From NCBI RefSeq assembly GCF_022180385.2, contig NZ_BQME02000002.1, positions 496,001 to 560,000 of the forward strand: a stretch of DNA of 64,000 nt, read 5' to 3'. Shown piece by piece: positions 9,285 to 17,986 of this stretch (position 1 is the first letter of the stretch; each line of letters starts with the position of its first letter). This DNA comes from Paenibacillus sp. L3-i20. Its GTDB lineage: Bacteria > Bacillota > Bacilli > Paenibacillales > Paenibacillaceae. Under the pieces are notes generated by a model. The model saw only the letters and a list, made by a program, of their open reading frames with translations, had not been told where the DNA came from and did no database searches. A program made the position numbers and the translations under genes.

Positions 9285-10196
9285 ATGTCTGATTTAGGTG
9301 CGTTGCTTCGTAAAGCGAGAGAACAGCGAGGATTATCGTTAGATGACTTGCAAGAACTAACGAAAATTAGAAAACGATACTTGGAAGCGATCGAAACTGG
9401 CAACTATGACATCTTGCCGGGAAACTTCTATGTCCGTGCATTTGTTAAGAACTATTCCGAGGCAGTTGGACTTGACCCGGATGAAGTATTACGCCTCTAT
9501 CAGCATGAGGTGCCTGCATCACCTGTCGACCAGACAGTTGAGCCAATTCCAGTTAGAAAACCTAGACGTATGAAGTCGCAAGCGTCAGAGAAGTTTGGGA
9601 AAATTGGCTTTAATCTATTAATTTGGTGTTTTCTCTTTTTAATCGTGTTCGTCGTGTGGTATTATGCGTTTAGCAAAGATTCTGGCGACACCAAAAAAGT
9701 GGATGAAACACCTATCACTGATGTATCCAAGAAACCAGAAGTTACGGACAACAACATAAATGCAGGAACCAGTACTGCGCCAATTGCTACACCAACACCG
9801 ACGCCGCAAGAGCCTACAACCGTAACGTTTAGCAGCAAAGTGCGTAAAGCGGATAAATATGATATCGGTCCCGCTGGTGTAATACATAAGGTTGAATTAA
9901 AAGTTACTGGTGGACGCAACTGGATTGGAGTTCGTGCTGGAAGCATAACAGGAGAGAAACTTTTCTTTGAAAATGCAGAGGACGGAGCCGTTCAAAGCTA
10001 CGATCTTACGCAGCCTCTTCATATTAATGTGGGACGCGCAGATTTAATTGAAATTACGGTGGATGGTGTGCTTGTTCCAGATGGTGATCGTTCAACTTCT
10101 AAGCAACTGTTGCTTAATCCGTTGCTGGAAGAGGTAGAAGGCGGCATGGAATCTTCCATTCCGGAAACAACTGAAGAGCAAACGCAAAGTCAATAA
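9285..10196 (+). CDS. rodZ: RodZ-like cell-shape/membrane protein YmfM
   Basis: This is a 303-residue bitopic membrane protein. Residues 1-70 form an Xre-type helix-turn-helix domain ([19 protein letters not shown]). A basic stretch precedes one transmembrane segment (about 106-128), then a Thr/Pro-rich linker and a DUF4115 domain (about 185-280; [11 protein letters not shown]) lie outside the cell. This is the RodZ layout; RodZ links MreB filaments to the elongasome. It matches B. subtilis YmfM in order just before pgsA, although yajQ is inserted here. The AAGGAGGC site precedes the ATG by 7 nt. Confidence 0.87.
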   Translation: MSDLGALLRKAREQRGLSLDDLQELTKIRKRYLEAIETGNYDILPGNFYVRAFVKNYSEAVGLDPDEVLRLYQHEVPASPVDQTVEPIPVRKPRRMKSQASEKFGKIGFNLLIWCFLFLIVFVVWYYAFSKDSGDTKKVDETPITDVSKKPEVTDNNINAGTSTAPIATPTPTPQEPTTVTFSSKVRKADKYDIGPAGVIHKVELKVTGGRNWIGVRAGSITGEKLFFENAEDGAVQSYDLTQPLHINVGRADLIEITVDGVLVPDGDRSTSKQLLLNPLLEEVEGGMESSIPETTEEQTQSQ

Positions 10197-10234
10197 GCCA
10201 TCCAAAAATAATGGATGTGAAGGAGAGAATAGTA

Positions 10235-10726
10235 ATGAGTTCGGAAAGTTCGTTTGATATCGTATCTAAAGTTGATATGCAAGAATTGGTAAATGCTATT
10301 GCTCAAGCTGAACGTGAAATCGAAACCCGATTTGACTTCAAGGGAAGCAAGAGCAGCATTAAATTGGAAAAAGAAGAGCTTGTAATCGCTTCTGATGATG
10401 ATTACAAGCTTAAAGCTGTTATTGACATCTTATTGACGAAGATGATCAAACGTGGTGTACCAATCAAAAATATGGATTATGGTAAAATTGAAGGTGCATC
10501 TGGCAATACGGTTAAGCAGCGCATTAAGCTTAGACAAGGCATTGAGCAAGATGTATCGAAGAAGATCAATATTATGATCAGAGACTCCAAGTTGAAGGTA
10601 AAGAGCCAAATCCAAGGTGATCAACTTCGTGTAACAGGTAAAAGTCGTGATGATCTTCAAGCAGTTATGGCAATGCTTCGAGGCGCTGATTTGCCCGTGG
10701 AGCTGCAATTTACGAATTACAAATAA
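10235..10726 (+). CDS. yajQ: YajQ family cyclic-di-GMP-binding protein (UPF0234)
   Basis: This is a 163-residue protein, the usual YajQ length, beginning [19 protein letters not shown]. It has the family core [27 protein letters not shown] and [19 protein letters not shown]. YajQ proteins have been reported to bind nucleotides, including cyclic di-GMP in Xanthomonas; their role in Gram-positives is unclear. The ATG at 10235 has AGGAGAG 7 nt upstream; an earlier in-frame ATG at 10211 lacks a site. It sits 38 nt after the rodZ-like gene, perhaps in the same transcript. Confidence 0.92.
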   Translation: MSSESSFDIVSKVDMQELVNAIAQAEREIETRFDFKGSKSSIKLEKEELVIASDDDYKLKAVIDILLTKMIKRGVPIKNMDYGKIEGASGNTVKQRIKLRQGIEQDVSKKINIMIRDSKLKVKSQIQGDQLRVTGKSRDDLQAVMAMLRGADLPVELQFTNYK

Positions 10727-10915
10727 TCATCGTTTTTGATGTGATCACTTAGCAGACTAACGGTAGAAATGTAGTATAAATTGGGCGTTCTATGTATAAC
10801 GCACCTAAAATAGACGGTAAAGTGTTCATTGCAATTGTTAGCACAGAAATCGGTACTATTAGAAGGATCGCGTTAAAGATGCATATGAGTTTGACCTGTC
10901 TAGGGAGGGTATCGC

Positions 10916-11491
10916 GTGAACTTAGCGAATCGTATTACGCTGGCTAGAATTTTTCTAGTTCCGGTCATCATGTTTTTTCTGCTAATTAAAATGGACCTAG
11001 GTTCTGTCAGCATCGCTGACTTTACGATCTCATACAATCAGATCGTGGCAGCAGTGATATTCATCATTGCAGCAAGTACAGACGGCCTTGATGGTTACAT
11101 TGCTAGGAAAAACAAGATTGTAACGAATTTAGGCAAGCTTTTGGACCCGCTGGCAGACAAACTGTTAGTCGCAGCAGTACTTATCTCTTTGGTTGAGATG
11201 GACAAGCTGGATGCACTAATTGCTATCATTATTATTAGCCGTGAATTTGCAGTTACAGGTCTTCGCCAAATTGCTTTGCTCGAAGGTTCGGTAATGGCAG
11301 CAAGCACTTGGGGCAAGTGGAAGACAGCTATTCAAATTACGATGATTATTGCTCTTCTTATTAACAATTTCCCATTTGCATTAATTGACTTCCCATTTGA
11401 CGTAATAGCAAGCTGGGTTGCTGCAGCGATAACGGTATATTCAGGTGTCGATTACTTTATAAAAAATAAACATTTAATACCAGTTGAGTAG
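10916..11491 (+). CDS. pgsA: CDP-diacylglycerol-glycerol-3-phosphate 3-phosphatidyltransferase
   Basis: This makes phosphatidylglycerol phosphate from CDP-diacylglycerol and glycerol 3-phosphate in the membrane. It has 191 residues with several hydrophobic helices. The CDP-alcohol phosphotransferase signature D-G-x2-A-R-x8-G-x3-D-x3-D is intact from D59 (DGYIARKNKI) to D81 (GKLLDPLADK). GTG start with GGGAGGG 5 nt upstream. A 190-nt gap separates it from yajQ, so it probably has its own promoter, which I could not pin down. Its place just before cinA-recA is the usual one in Bacilli. Confidence 0.95.
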   Translation: MNLANRITLARIFLVPVIMFFLLIKMDLGSVSIADFTISYNQIVAAVIFIIAASTDGLDGYIARKNKIVTNLGKLLDPLADKLLVAAVLISLVEMDKLDALIAIIIISREFAVTGLRQIALLEGSVMAASTWGKWKTAIQITMIIALLINNFPFALIDFPFDVIASWVAAAITVYSGVDYFIKNKHLIPVE

Positions 11492-11498
11492 TAAATAG

Positions 11499-11529
11499 AG
11501 CACTTTCCCAACATTGGGAGGGTGCTTTT
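11499..11529 (+). terminator. Intrinsic terminator after pgsA
   Basis: AGCACTTTCCCA and TGGGAGGGTGCT pair through about 12 bp with two G-U pairs and a small loop. A TTTTC tail follows. Confidence 0.75.
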
Positions 11530-11576
11530 CCCTATCTCAAAGCTAATCGATATTTATTCAAGGAGGCATGTGAAGG

Positions 11577-12824
11577 ATGAGGGCAGAAATCATTGCGGTA
11601 GGTACAGAGTTGCTGCTTGGACAAATTGTAAATACAAACGCGAAAGTATTATCTCAGAGACTCGCTGATTTGGGGATTGATGTTTATTTTCAAACGGTAG
11701 TGGGTGACAATGCTGATCGTCTTCGTCAAGCGATTGAAATTGGAAGAAGTAGGGCTGATCTTCTCGTTTTTACTGGCGGACTAGGCCCTACGCAAGATGA
11801 TTTGACCAAAGATGCGCTCGCCCATTATTTAAATCTGAAATTAATAATCCACGAACCATCGATGACAGAAATCGAACGGGTATTTTCTTCACGCGGGATG
11901 GAGATGGTCCTGAGCAATCGTCGTCAGGCACTAATGATTGAAGGAAGCGAACCACTAGAGAATACAACGGGACTAGCCCTTGGCAACGCTTTGAAGGTGG
12001 ATGGAACACTTTATCTTCTCTTACCAGGACCACCGAAAGAAATGAAGCCGATGATTGAGGGACCTGGAGAGACTTGGCTTCGTACGATGATGGGGGAGGA
12101 GAAACCGCTCTTTTCACGGTTATTGAAATTTGCTGGTATTGGTGAATCGAATTTGGAAGCTAAGCTTATCGATCTCATTGAAGCCCAAAGTGACCCTACT
12201 ATTGCGCCATATGCAAAGGTAGGAGAAGTTTCTATACGCGTTTCAACAAAAGCAATGACTGCTGAGGAAGCAGATCATAAGATCGATCGTGCAGTTGAAC
12301 AAATCAAAGAGAGACTTGGCGAGCATTTGTATGCTCAAGAGGATGTTTCTATTGAGACTGAGATTGTTAGAATGCTCAGAGCCTCCAGACGCCGTCTAGC
12401 GAGCGCAGAGAGCTGCAGTGGGGGTTTATTCGCTGAACTCATCACAAACGTGCCTGGCAGCAGTGGTGAATTCGTGGGGGGCGTTGTAACTTACACGAAT
12501 ATGATGAAGAATAGGTTGCTCGGTATCCCAATGACTCAGCTCGAAGGAGATGGTGCTCCTGGAGCGATTAGCGAATCGACTGCGGCGATGATGGCAGAAA
12601 GTGTTCGTGATCTGTCAGACTCCGACTTTGGCGTTTCATTGACAGGTGTAGCGGGTCCTGCAGAAGCGGAAGGAAAGCCAGTTGGACTCGTTTACTTTGC
12701 TATCGCTGAGCGGGGCAAAGAAACGGTCGTGCATACGACCCATTTAAGCGGCGGTCGTGATATGATTCGATTACGGGCAGTTAAGGCCGCTCTATATCGT
12801 TTGTGGCAAGCACTACAGGCATAG
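11577..12824 (+). CDS. cinA: CinA (competence/damage-inducible, nicotinamide-nucleotide amidase type)
   Basis: This is a 415-residue two-domain protein. Residues 1-170 form a MoCF-like domain (EIIAVGTELLLGQIVNTNA; FTGGLGPTQDDLTKD). Residues about 255-412 form the CinA C-terminal (PncC) domain (RRLASAESCSGGLFAELIT; SLTGVAGPAEAEGKPVGLVY), which in other bacteria deamidates nicotinamide mononucleotide. In the usual SAESCTGG the Thr is Ser here. AAGGAGG lies 10 nt before the ATG. It directly precedes recA, and the pair is cotranscribed in B. subtilis; here a promoter and terminator lie between them. Confidence 0.93.
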   Translation: MRAEIIAVGTELLLGQIVNTNAKVLSQRLADLGIDVYFQTVVGDNADRLRQAIEIGRSRADLLVFTGGLGPTQDDLTKDALAHYLNLKLIIHEPSMTEIERVFSSRGMEMVLSNRRQALMIEGSEPLENTTGLALGNALKVDGTLYLLLPGPPKEMKPMIEGPGETWLRTMMGEEKPLFSRLLKFAGIGESNLEAKLIDLIEAQSDPTIAPYAKVGEVSIRVSTKAMTAEEADHKIDRAVEQIKERLGEHLYAQEDVSIETEIVRMLRASRRRLASAESCSGGLFAELITNVPGSSGEFVGGVVTYTNMMKNRLLGIPMTQLEGDGAPGAISESTAAMMAESVRDLSDSDFGVSLTGVAGPAEAEGKPVGLVYFAIAERGKETVVHTTHLSGGRDMIRLRAVKAALYRLWQALQA

Positions 12825-12844
12825 GGGAACGTTGACATTTATTG

Positions 12845-12873
12845 TTGTCAAACGCTGAAACGACCGTTATAAT
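12845..12873 (+). promoter_or_regulatory. Strong sigma-A-type promoter between cinA and recA
   Basis: TTGTCA (12845-12850), 17 nt, TATAAT (12868-12873). TTGACA at 12832-12837 forms an inverted repeat with TGTCAA across the -35, a possible operator. The predicted start near 12880 is only about 10 nt before a terminator stem. Confidence 0.55.
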
Positions 12874-12889
12874 AGACAAATATCGGAAG

Positions 12890-12923
12890 AACCGTGGCGA
12901 GTCTAACTTGCTGCGGTTTTTTT
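12890..12923 (+). terminator. Intrinsic terminator between cinA and recA
   Basis: AACCGTGGCGAG (12890-12901) pairs with CTTGCTGCGGTT (12907-12918) through 12 bp with G-U pairs, loop TCTAA, followed by a run of seven T. It could end cinA transcripts and also any transcript from the promoter at 12845-12873. Confidence 0.75.
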
Positions 12924-12972
12924 ATGTTCACTTACATTTAGGGGGGAGAGAGTGCCTCAGACACAAAAAGTA

Positions 12973-12986
12973 CGAATGTGTGTTCG
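12973..12986 (+). promoter_or_regulatory. LexA (DinR) SOS box of recA
   Basis: CGAATGTGTGTTCG differs at one position from the Bacillus SOS box CGAAC-N4-GTTCG. It lies 9 nt upstream of the recA -35, where LexA binding would repress the promoter. Confidence 0.8.
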
Positions 12987-12995
12987 AAAAAAGTG

Positions 12996-13024
12996 TTGGC
13001 AACCTGTCTGAAATAAGGTATGAT
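12996..13024 (+). promoter_or_regulatory. Sigma-A promoter of recA
   Basis: TTGGCA (12996-13001), 17 nt, TATGAT (13019-13024). Predicted start near 13031, giving a short leader that carries GAAGGATGTGAG. Confidence 0.75.
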
Positions 13025-13056
13025 ACTAATTATAAATAGTGAAGGATGTGAGTATC

Positions 13057-14106
13057 TTGGCGGATCGTCGCGCAGCTTTAGATAATGCTCTTCGTCAAAT
13101 AGAGAAGCAGTTTGGTAAAGGCTCCATTATGAAGTTAGGTGAATCCACACACATGCAGGTAGAGACCGTGCCTAGCGGCTCACTTGCTCTAGATATTGCT
13201 CTTGGAATAGGCGGACTGCCGAGAGGACGCGTAATTGAAGTATACGGACCGGAATCGTCAGGTAAGACGACTGTTGCACTTCATGCGATTGCTGAAGTAC
13301 AACGTATCGGCGGACAAGCCGCATTTATCGATGCAGAGCATGCACTTGATCCGCTATATGCGAGCAAGCTTGGCGTTAACATCGACGAATTGCTTCTATC
13401 ACAGCCAGATACGGGTGAGCAAGCACTTGAAATTGCAGAAGCATTGGTACGTAGTGGTGCTGTTGATATTATTGTTATTGACTCTGTTGCTGCACTAGTA
13501 CCAAAGGCTGAGATTGAAGGCGACATGGGTGATTCCCACGTAGGTTTGCAAGCGCGTCTTATGTCCCAAGCATTAAGGAAATTGTCGGGTGCGATTGCTA
13601 AATCGAAAACAATTGCGGTCTTTATTAACCAATTGCGTGAGAAGGTCGGCGTAATGTTCGGTAACCCGGAGACTACTCCTGGTGGACGCGCATTGAAATT
13701 CTACTCTAGTGTTCGTCTAGACGTTCGCCGTATTGAGACGTTGAAGCAAGGAAATGATATGGTCGGTAACCGTACTCGTATTAAGGTCGTGAAGAATAAG
13801 GTAGCCCCACCATTCAAACAGGCTGAGATCGATATTATGTACGGAGAAGGTATTTCTCGTGAAGGCAGTCTGATCGATATTGGTGTGGAGCTTGATATCG
13901 TGCAGAAGAGCGGTGCATGGTTCTCCTACAGCGGTGAACGATTGGGACAAGGCCGTGAAAATTCAAAACAATATTTGAAGGATCATCGTTCCGTTTCTGA
14001 TGAAATCGAGAAAAAGATTCGTGATGCAAGCAATTTGTCTGCAACTGCTAAGCAAGCGGACTTCTCGGGTAATCAAGAAGAAGATGACTTCGACGATTTA
14101 GATTAA
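13057..14106 (+). CDS. recA: Recombinase RecA
   Basis: This is the strand-exchange ATPase of homologous recombination and co-protease for LexA, 349 residues. It has Walker A GPESSGKT (64-71), DSVAAL for Walker B, the loop [19 protein letters not shown], and an acidic C-terminal tail. I choose the TTG at 13057 because the protein then begins [17 protein letters not shown], matching other RecA N-termini. Upstream in-frame GTG codons (13039, 13048) lie at or within the Shine-Dalgarno GAAGGATGTGAG. SOS control is shown by the LexA box at 12973-12986. recX follows after a terminator, so recX may be expressed by read-through. Confidence 0.97.
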   Translation: MADRRAALDNALRQIEKQFGKGSIMKLGESTHMQVETVPSGSLALDIALGIGGLPRGRVIEVYGPESSGKTTVALHAIAEVQRIGGQAAFIDAEHALDPLYASKLGVNIDELLLSQPDTGEQALEIAEALVRSGAVDIIVIDSVAALVPKAEIEGDMGDSHVGLQARLMSQALRKLSGAIAKSKTIAVFINQLREKVGVMFGNPETTPGGRALKFYSSVRLDVRRIETLKQGNDMVGNRTRIKVVKNKVAPPFKQAEIDIMYGEGISREGSLIDIGVELDIVQKSGAWFSYSGERLGQGRENSKQYLKDHRSVSDEIEKKIRDASNLSATAKQADFSGNQEEDDFDDLD

Positions 14107-14113
14107 TAGATGA

Positions 14114-14150
14114 CATCGCCGCTCGCTTATTGAGCGGCGATGCTTTTTTT
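14114..14150 (+). terminator. Intrinsic terminator between recA and recX
   Basis: CATCGCCGCTC (14114-14124) and GAGCGGCGATG (14132-14142) form a perfect 11-bp GC-rich stem, followed by CTTTTTTT. The recX ribosome binding site begins at once after it. Confidence 0.92.
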
Positions 14151-14165
14151 AGGAGGCAATTAATT

Positions 14166-14870
14166 ATGATAGTCGATTTGAGTGAAAATGAAGATAATTT
14201 TCTTATTTTATCTGTTCGACGCGATAAAAGTGAGAAACGGCGATATCTCATTTTTGCATATGGAGAAGAACCTATTCTTTCAGTACATGAAGATATTCTT
14301 ATCCGTTTTCGTTTAATGAAGGGACAATTCATAACGAAAGAACAAATAGAAGAAATTCGATTTGAAGATGGAAGGTACCGAGCGTATGCGATGGCAATTA
14401 ATTACTTGGGTTCGAAAGCTCGGACACGGAAGCAACTGGAGCAATATTTGCTGCGCAAAGAACTGGATTTTGCCAGCATCCAATATGCTCTTGACCGTTT
14501 AGAATCAGAGCAACTTGTTGATGATGAACAATATGCCCGTCAATTTGCGACAAGTAGATTACGTAGCGGATTAAAAGGCAGACTCATGATTAAGCAAGAG
14601 CTGCAACAAAGAGGTGTGCCAAAGGAAACAGCGGCGGATGCACTTTCAGAATTGGATCGCGAGAGCGAATTAAGCAGTGCGATGGCGCTTGCAGCCAAAA
14701 AAAGCAGGAGCTTAAAAGGCGAGACAGCACAGCGGAGAACGAAGCTTATGGGTTTCCTACTTCGGCGAGGTTTTCCTAGTGATATTGTTAGAGAAGCTAT
14801 TAAATCAGTTGAGTGGAACCCTTCCGAAGACGATAATGAGGAAGATGATTGCGTTTTGCTTGACAATTGA
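14166..14870 (+). CDS. recX: RecX, regulator of RecA
   Basis: This is a 234-residue RecX protein that modulates RecA filaments by direct binding. It has the helical repeats of the family: YLGSKARTRKQLEQYLLRK, then QLVDDEQYARQFATSR, then a third repeat with MGFLLRRGFPSDIVREAIK. The ATG at 14166 has AGGAGG (14151-14156) 9 nt upstream; an upstream in-frame TTG at 14130 overlaps the recA terminator. With only the terminator between the genes and no separate promoter visible, expression probably depends on read-through from the SOS-controlled recA promoter. The C-terminus is acidic (EDDNEEDD) and overlaps the rny promoter. Confidence 0.9.
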   Translation: MIVDLSENEDNFLILSVRRDKSEKRRYLIFAYGEEPILSVHEDILIRFRLMKGQFITKEQIEEIRFEDGRYRAYAMAINYLGSKARTRKQLEQYLLRKELDFASIQYALDRLESEQLVDDEQYARQFATSRLRSGLKGRLMIKQELQQRGVPKETAADALSELDRESELSSAMALAAKKSRSLKGETAQRRTKLMGFLLRRGFPSDIVREAIKSVEWNPSEDDNEEDDCVLLDN

Positions 14871-14889
14871 TTTTATGAAAAGCTAAAAT
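14860..14889 (+). promoter_or_regulatory. Sigma-A promoter of rny
   Basis: TTGACA (14860-14865), 18 nt, TAAAAT (14884-14889), overlapping the 3' end of recX. Predicted start near 14896 gives a leader of about 165 nt. Confidence 0.65.
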
Positions 14890-14908
14890 GAGGTTGTATT
14901 CTTTCAAA

Positions 14909-14945
14909 ATTTGAATCAAGTTTTCTTCCAAAAGTTGATTCAAAT
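14909..14945 (+). promoter_or_regulatory. Long hairpin in the rny leader
   Basis: ATTTGAATCAA (14909-14919) and TTGATTCAAAT (14935-14945) form a perfect 11-bp stem. TTTT and AAAA inside the loop can extend it. No T tract follows, so it is not a terminator. It begins about 13 nt after the predicted start. A second hairpin with one bulge, AACGGTTT and AAACCGGTT, lies at 14986-15004. Confidence 0.55.
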
Positions 14946-15062
14946 CGATTATTTTCGTCAAATTGGTACATTCGGTACATGATGAAACGGTTTGGAAACC
15001 GGTTAAAAACCTAATATCATCCCAAGCAATGCCTTGGTGTATGCAACAAGGAGGTGAACAAG

Positions 15063-16613
15063 ATGGGAGATGTAAACATCTGGATCTTGATTCTAGTAAG
15101 TATCCTTGTTGGCGCAATTTTCTTTGGGATTGGTTATTTTTATCGAAAGTCGATTGCCGAGGCGAAAATTTCTAGTGCTGAGCAAGCTGCTGTCCAAATC
15201 GTAGAAAATGCGAAGAAGGAAGCAGAAGCACAGAAAAAAGAAACCGTGCTTGAGGCGAAAGACGAAGTCCACAGACTTCGTACAGAAGCTGATAAGGACA
15301 TTCGTGAGCGACGCAACGAAGCGCAACGACAGGAAAGAAGACTGCTCCAAAAGGAAGAGTCGCTGGATAAAAAATTAGAAGCGTTAGAGCGCAAAGAAGA
15401 AACTGTTGCCAATAAGGAAAAACGAATCGAAGAAACTCAAGAGCAGATTGACTCCATTTATAAGCAACAGCTTAGTGAGCTAGAACGTATTTCGAGCTTA
15501 ACAATGGAAGATGCGAAATCGATTATATTAACTAATGTAGAGCAAGAAGTACGTCACGAAACTGCACAAATGATCAAAGAGATCGAGCAGCAAGCGAAGG
15601 AAGAGGCCGACAAGAAAGCACGAAACATTATTTCGCTAGCGATTCAGCGTTGTGCAGCCGATCATGTGGCAGAGACAACGGTATCCGTTGTAACGTTGCC
15701 TAATGAAGAGATGAAAGGTCGCATCATTGGTCGTGAAGGCCGTAATATCCGTGCATTGGAAACATTGACCGGTATCGATCTCATTATCGACGATACACCG
15801 GAGGCGGTCATCTTGTCAGGATTTGACCCGATCAGACGTGAGATTGCACGTACATCTTTGGAGAAGTTGGTTGCAGACGGACGTATCCATCCTGCTCGTA
15901 TTGAAGAGATGGTTGAGAAATCTCGTAAAGAAATTGACGAACGCGTACGTGAGTACGGTGAGCAAGCGACTTTCGAGGTTGGTGTTCATGGACTTCATCC
16001 GGATCTGATCAAAATACTTGGTCGATTGAAATATCGGACAAGCTACGGTCAAAATGTTTTGAAACATTCTATGGAAGTCGCATATTTGACAGGTTTGATG
16101 GCAGCAGAGCTTGGCGAAGATATTACGCTGGCAAAACGCGCAGGCTTGCTTCATGATATCGGCAAAGCACTTGACCATGAAGTGGAAGGCTCTCATGTTG
16201 AGATCGGTGTTGAACTTGCTAAGAAGTACAAGGAACATCCGGTTGTTATTAACAGTATCGCTTCTCATCACGGTGACACAGAAGCAACTTCCGTTATCGC
16301 AATGCTTGTAGGCGCAGCAGATGCATTGTCCGCTGCACGTCCTGGAGCACGACGTGAAACTCTAGAAACGTACATTAAACGTCTAGAGAAGCTGGAAGCT
16401 ATTACAGAATCGTTCGACGGCGTTGAGAAATCGTACGCGATTCAAGCAGGCCGCGAAGTTCGTGTTATGGTTCAACCAGAGAAGATCGATGATACAGAAG
16501 CGTTCCGTCTTGCTCGAGACATTACGAAAAAAATCGAGAGCGAACTCGATTATCCGGGACATATTAAAGTTACGGTTATTCGTGAAACGAGAGCAGTGGA
16601 GTACGCGAAGTAA
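15063..16613 (+). CDS. rny: Ribonuclease Y
   Basis: This is a membrane-anchored endoribonuclease that starts bulk mRNA decay, 516 residues. It has an N-terminal transmembrane helix (about 5-25), a long charged coiled coil (about 30-200), a KH domain ([15 protein letters not shown], near 219-233) and an HD domain with [12 protein letters not shown] (near 361). The ATG at 15063 follows AAGGAGGTGA by 5 nt. The window also encodes RicA, part of the complex that directs RNase Y in Bacillus. The leader carries long hairpins that could be its own cleavage sites. ymdB follows, as in Bacillus. Confidence 0.97.
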   Translation: MGDVNIWILILVSILVGAIFFGIGYFYRKSIAEAKISSAEQAAVQIVENAKKEAEAQKKETVLEAKDEVHRLRTEADKDIRERRNEAQRQERRLLQKEESLDKKLEALERKEETVANKEKRIEETQEQIDSIYKQQLSELERISSLTMEDAKSIILTNVEQEVRHETAQMIKEIEQQAKEEADKKARNIISLAIQRCAADHVAETTVSVVTLPNEEMKGRIIGREGRNIRALETLTGIDLIIDDTPEAVILSGFDPIRREIARTSLEKLVADGRIHPARIEEMVEKSRKEIDERVREYGEQATFEVGVHGLHPDLIKILGRLKYRTSYGQNVLKHSMEVAYLTGLMAAELGEDITLAKRAGLLHDIGKALDHEVEGSHVEIGVELAKKYKEHPVVINSIASHHGDTEATSVIAMLVGAADALSAARPGARRETLETYIKRLEKLEAITESFDGVEKSYAIQAGREVRVMVQPEKIDDTEAFRLARDITKKIESELDYPGHIKVTVIRETRAVEYAK

Positions 16614-16627
16614 AGAAAATAATATGC

Positions 16628-16668
16628 AATGCAGAAAAGTGGCTGCCATTCAGCCACTTTTCTGCATT
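16628..16668 (+). terminator. Intrinsic terminator after rny
   Basis: AATGCAGAAAAGTGGCTG (16628-16645) and CAGCCACTTTTCTGCATT (16651-16668) form a perfect 18-bp stem, loop CCATT. The inner GC stem followed by TTTT is the functional core. Confidence 0.85.
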
Positions 16669-16696
16669 GATGAGCATAAAAAGGAAGGTAAATGGC

Positions 16697-17491
16697 ATGA
16701 ATGTATTATTTATCGGGGACATCGTTGGAAATGTAGGTAGAAATGCTTTGAAGCAAGTTTTGCCGGCTCTGAAGGATAAATATAATCCGCATATCATTAT
16801 CGTTAACGGTGAAAATGCAGCGGCAGGTAGAGGGATTACAAAAACGATTGCTAGAGAGTTTTTTGAATGGGGCGTTCATGGAATCACGATGGGTAACCAT
16901 ACGTGGGATAATAAAGATATATTCGAGTGGATTGATGACGAGCCTCGTATCGTTAGACCAGCGAACTTTTCCCATGAAGCGCCGGGTCAAGGTATGTCGA
17001 TTATTCAAGGAAACGGGAAGAAACTTGCAATTATTAATTTGCAAGGACGAGTGTTTCTTCCGCCAATCGACTGTCCGTTTCGTACAGCAGATGAATTGAT
17101 CGATATCGCACAAGAACACACAAAAGCGATATTAGTTGATTTTCACGCAGAAGCTACATCGGAGAAAATTGCAATGGGCTGGTACTTGGACGGAAGAGCT
17201 TCAATCGTATTGGGAACGCATACACATGTTCAAACAAATGATGATACGATTTTGCCTGGCGGGACAGCTTATTTAACTGATGTTGGTATGGTTGGATCAA
17301 AGGAAGGCGTGCTCGGAATGGAGCGCAGCGCTGTTATTCACAAATTTTTGACTCAAATGCCGGTACGGTTTGTTGTAGATGAAGGAAAATGGCATTTGCA
17401 TGGCTTGTCCGTTCAGATCGATGAAGCGACTGGAAAAGCTACCAAACTGGTCAAAATAAGATTAACCGAAGACGATTGGCTTCTCATGTAG
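16697..17491 (+). CDS. ymdB: YmdB metallophosphoesterase
   Basis: This is a 264-residue calcineurin-like phosphoesterase of the TIGR00282/YmdB type. The metal-site motifs are GDIVGN (residues 7-12), NGENAAAGRG, GNHTWDN and, near the C-terminus, VLGTHTHVQT. B. subtilis YmdB is a cyclic-nucleotide phosphodiesterase needed for biofilm formation and normal RNase Y-dependent gene expression. The ATG at 16697 has AAGGAAGG 8 nt upstream; the in-frame codon at 16667 lies in the rny terminator stem. The stop codon lies inside its own terminator. Confidence 0.95.
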   Translation: MNVLFIGDIVGNVGRNALKQVLPALKDKYNPHIIIVNGENAAAGRGITKTIAREFFEWGVHGITMGNHTWDNKDIFEWIDDEPRIVRPANFSHEAPGQGMSIIQGNGKKLAIINLQGRVFLPPIDCPFRTADELIDIAQEHTKAILVDFHAEATSEKIAMGWYLDGRASIVLGTHTHVQTNDDTILPGGTAYLTDVGMVGSKEGVLGMERSAVIHKFLTQMPVRFVVDEGKWHLHGLSVQIDEATGKATKLVKIRLTEDDWLLM

Positions 17492-17505
17492 AGAAGCTTT
17501 TTTTA
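17479..17505 (+). terminator. Intrinsic terminator overlapping the ymdB stop
   Basis: GCTTCTC (17479-17485) and GAGAAGC (17491-17497) form a 7-bp stem, loop ATGTA, followed by seven T. The stop codon TAG (17489-17491) lies at the loop/3' arm junction. Confidence 0.8.
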
Positions 17506-17553
17506 TTAAAAGTCTGATTATTCAGAACTATTAGATAAGTGGTTCTAATAAAA

Positions 17554-17582
17554 GCAGGAATCTTTATCCTTCTCTCGAATAC
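17554..17582 (+). promoter_or_regulatory. Candidate sigma-H promoter of spoVS
   Basis: GCAGGAATC (17554-17562), 11 nt, CTCGAATAC (17574-17582) approximates the sigma-H consensus RnAGGAwWW and RnnGAATww with the expected spacing. spoVS is a sigma-H gene in B. subtilis. Confidence 0.5.
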
Positions 17583-17628
17583 TATTTAAAAGTGGAATCC
17601 ATCCAACATTCCAGGGGAGGTTCTTTAA

Positions 17629-17889
17629 ATGGATGTATTAAAAGTATCAGCAAAGTCCAATCCAAATTCCGTAGCAGGCGCGTTGGCAGGTGTTCTACGT
17701 GAACGAGGAGGCGCCGAATTACAAGCGATTGGTGCTGGAGCGCTCAATCAAGCCATTAAAGCAGTTGCGATTGCGCGGGGCTTTGTTGCTCCCAGCGGTG
17801 TAGATCTCATTTGCATCCCCGCGTTTACGGATATTGTGATTGATGGGGAAGATCGTACAGCTATTAAATTAATTGTAGAACCACGCTAA
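17629..17889 (+). CDS. spoVS: Stage V sporulation protein S
   Basis: This is an 86-residue protein of the very conserved SpoVS family (MDVLKVSAKSNPNSVAGALA; then LNQAIKAVAIARGFVAPSGV). The Alba-like fold suggests nucleic-acid binding. In B. subtilis loss of spoVS blocks coat assembly and cortex completion and affects septation. GGGGAGG lies about 10 nt before the ATG. It is flanked by terminators on both sides (ymdB and its own), so it is monocistronic, with a candidate sigma-H promoter at 17554-17582. Confidence 0.97.
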   Translation: MDVLKVSAKSNPNSVAGALAGVLRERGGAELQAIGAGALNQAIKAVAIARGFVAPSGVDLICIPAFTDIVIDGEDRTAIKLIVEPR

Positions 17890-17926
17890 CAGGGTAACAC
17901 CACTCTCATACGGTTCGATTTGTTGG

Positions 17927-17953
17927 CCTGTTTACGTTGTAAACAGGTTTTTT
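17927..17953 (+). terminator. Intrinsic terminator after spoVS
   Basis: CCTGTTTAC (17927-17935) and GTAAACAGG (17939-17947) form a 9-bp stem, loop GTT, followed by TTTTTT. Confidence 0.9.
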
Positions 17954-17986
17954 GCACTGATAATGTTGAGAGAGGAAGTGCCTTAA

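Noticed and set aside
12842..13039. 65-codon frame between cinA and recA
   Set aside because: It runs through a strong promoter, a terminator stem, the LexA box and the recA promoter, and has no ribosome binding site.
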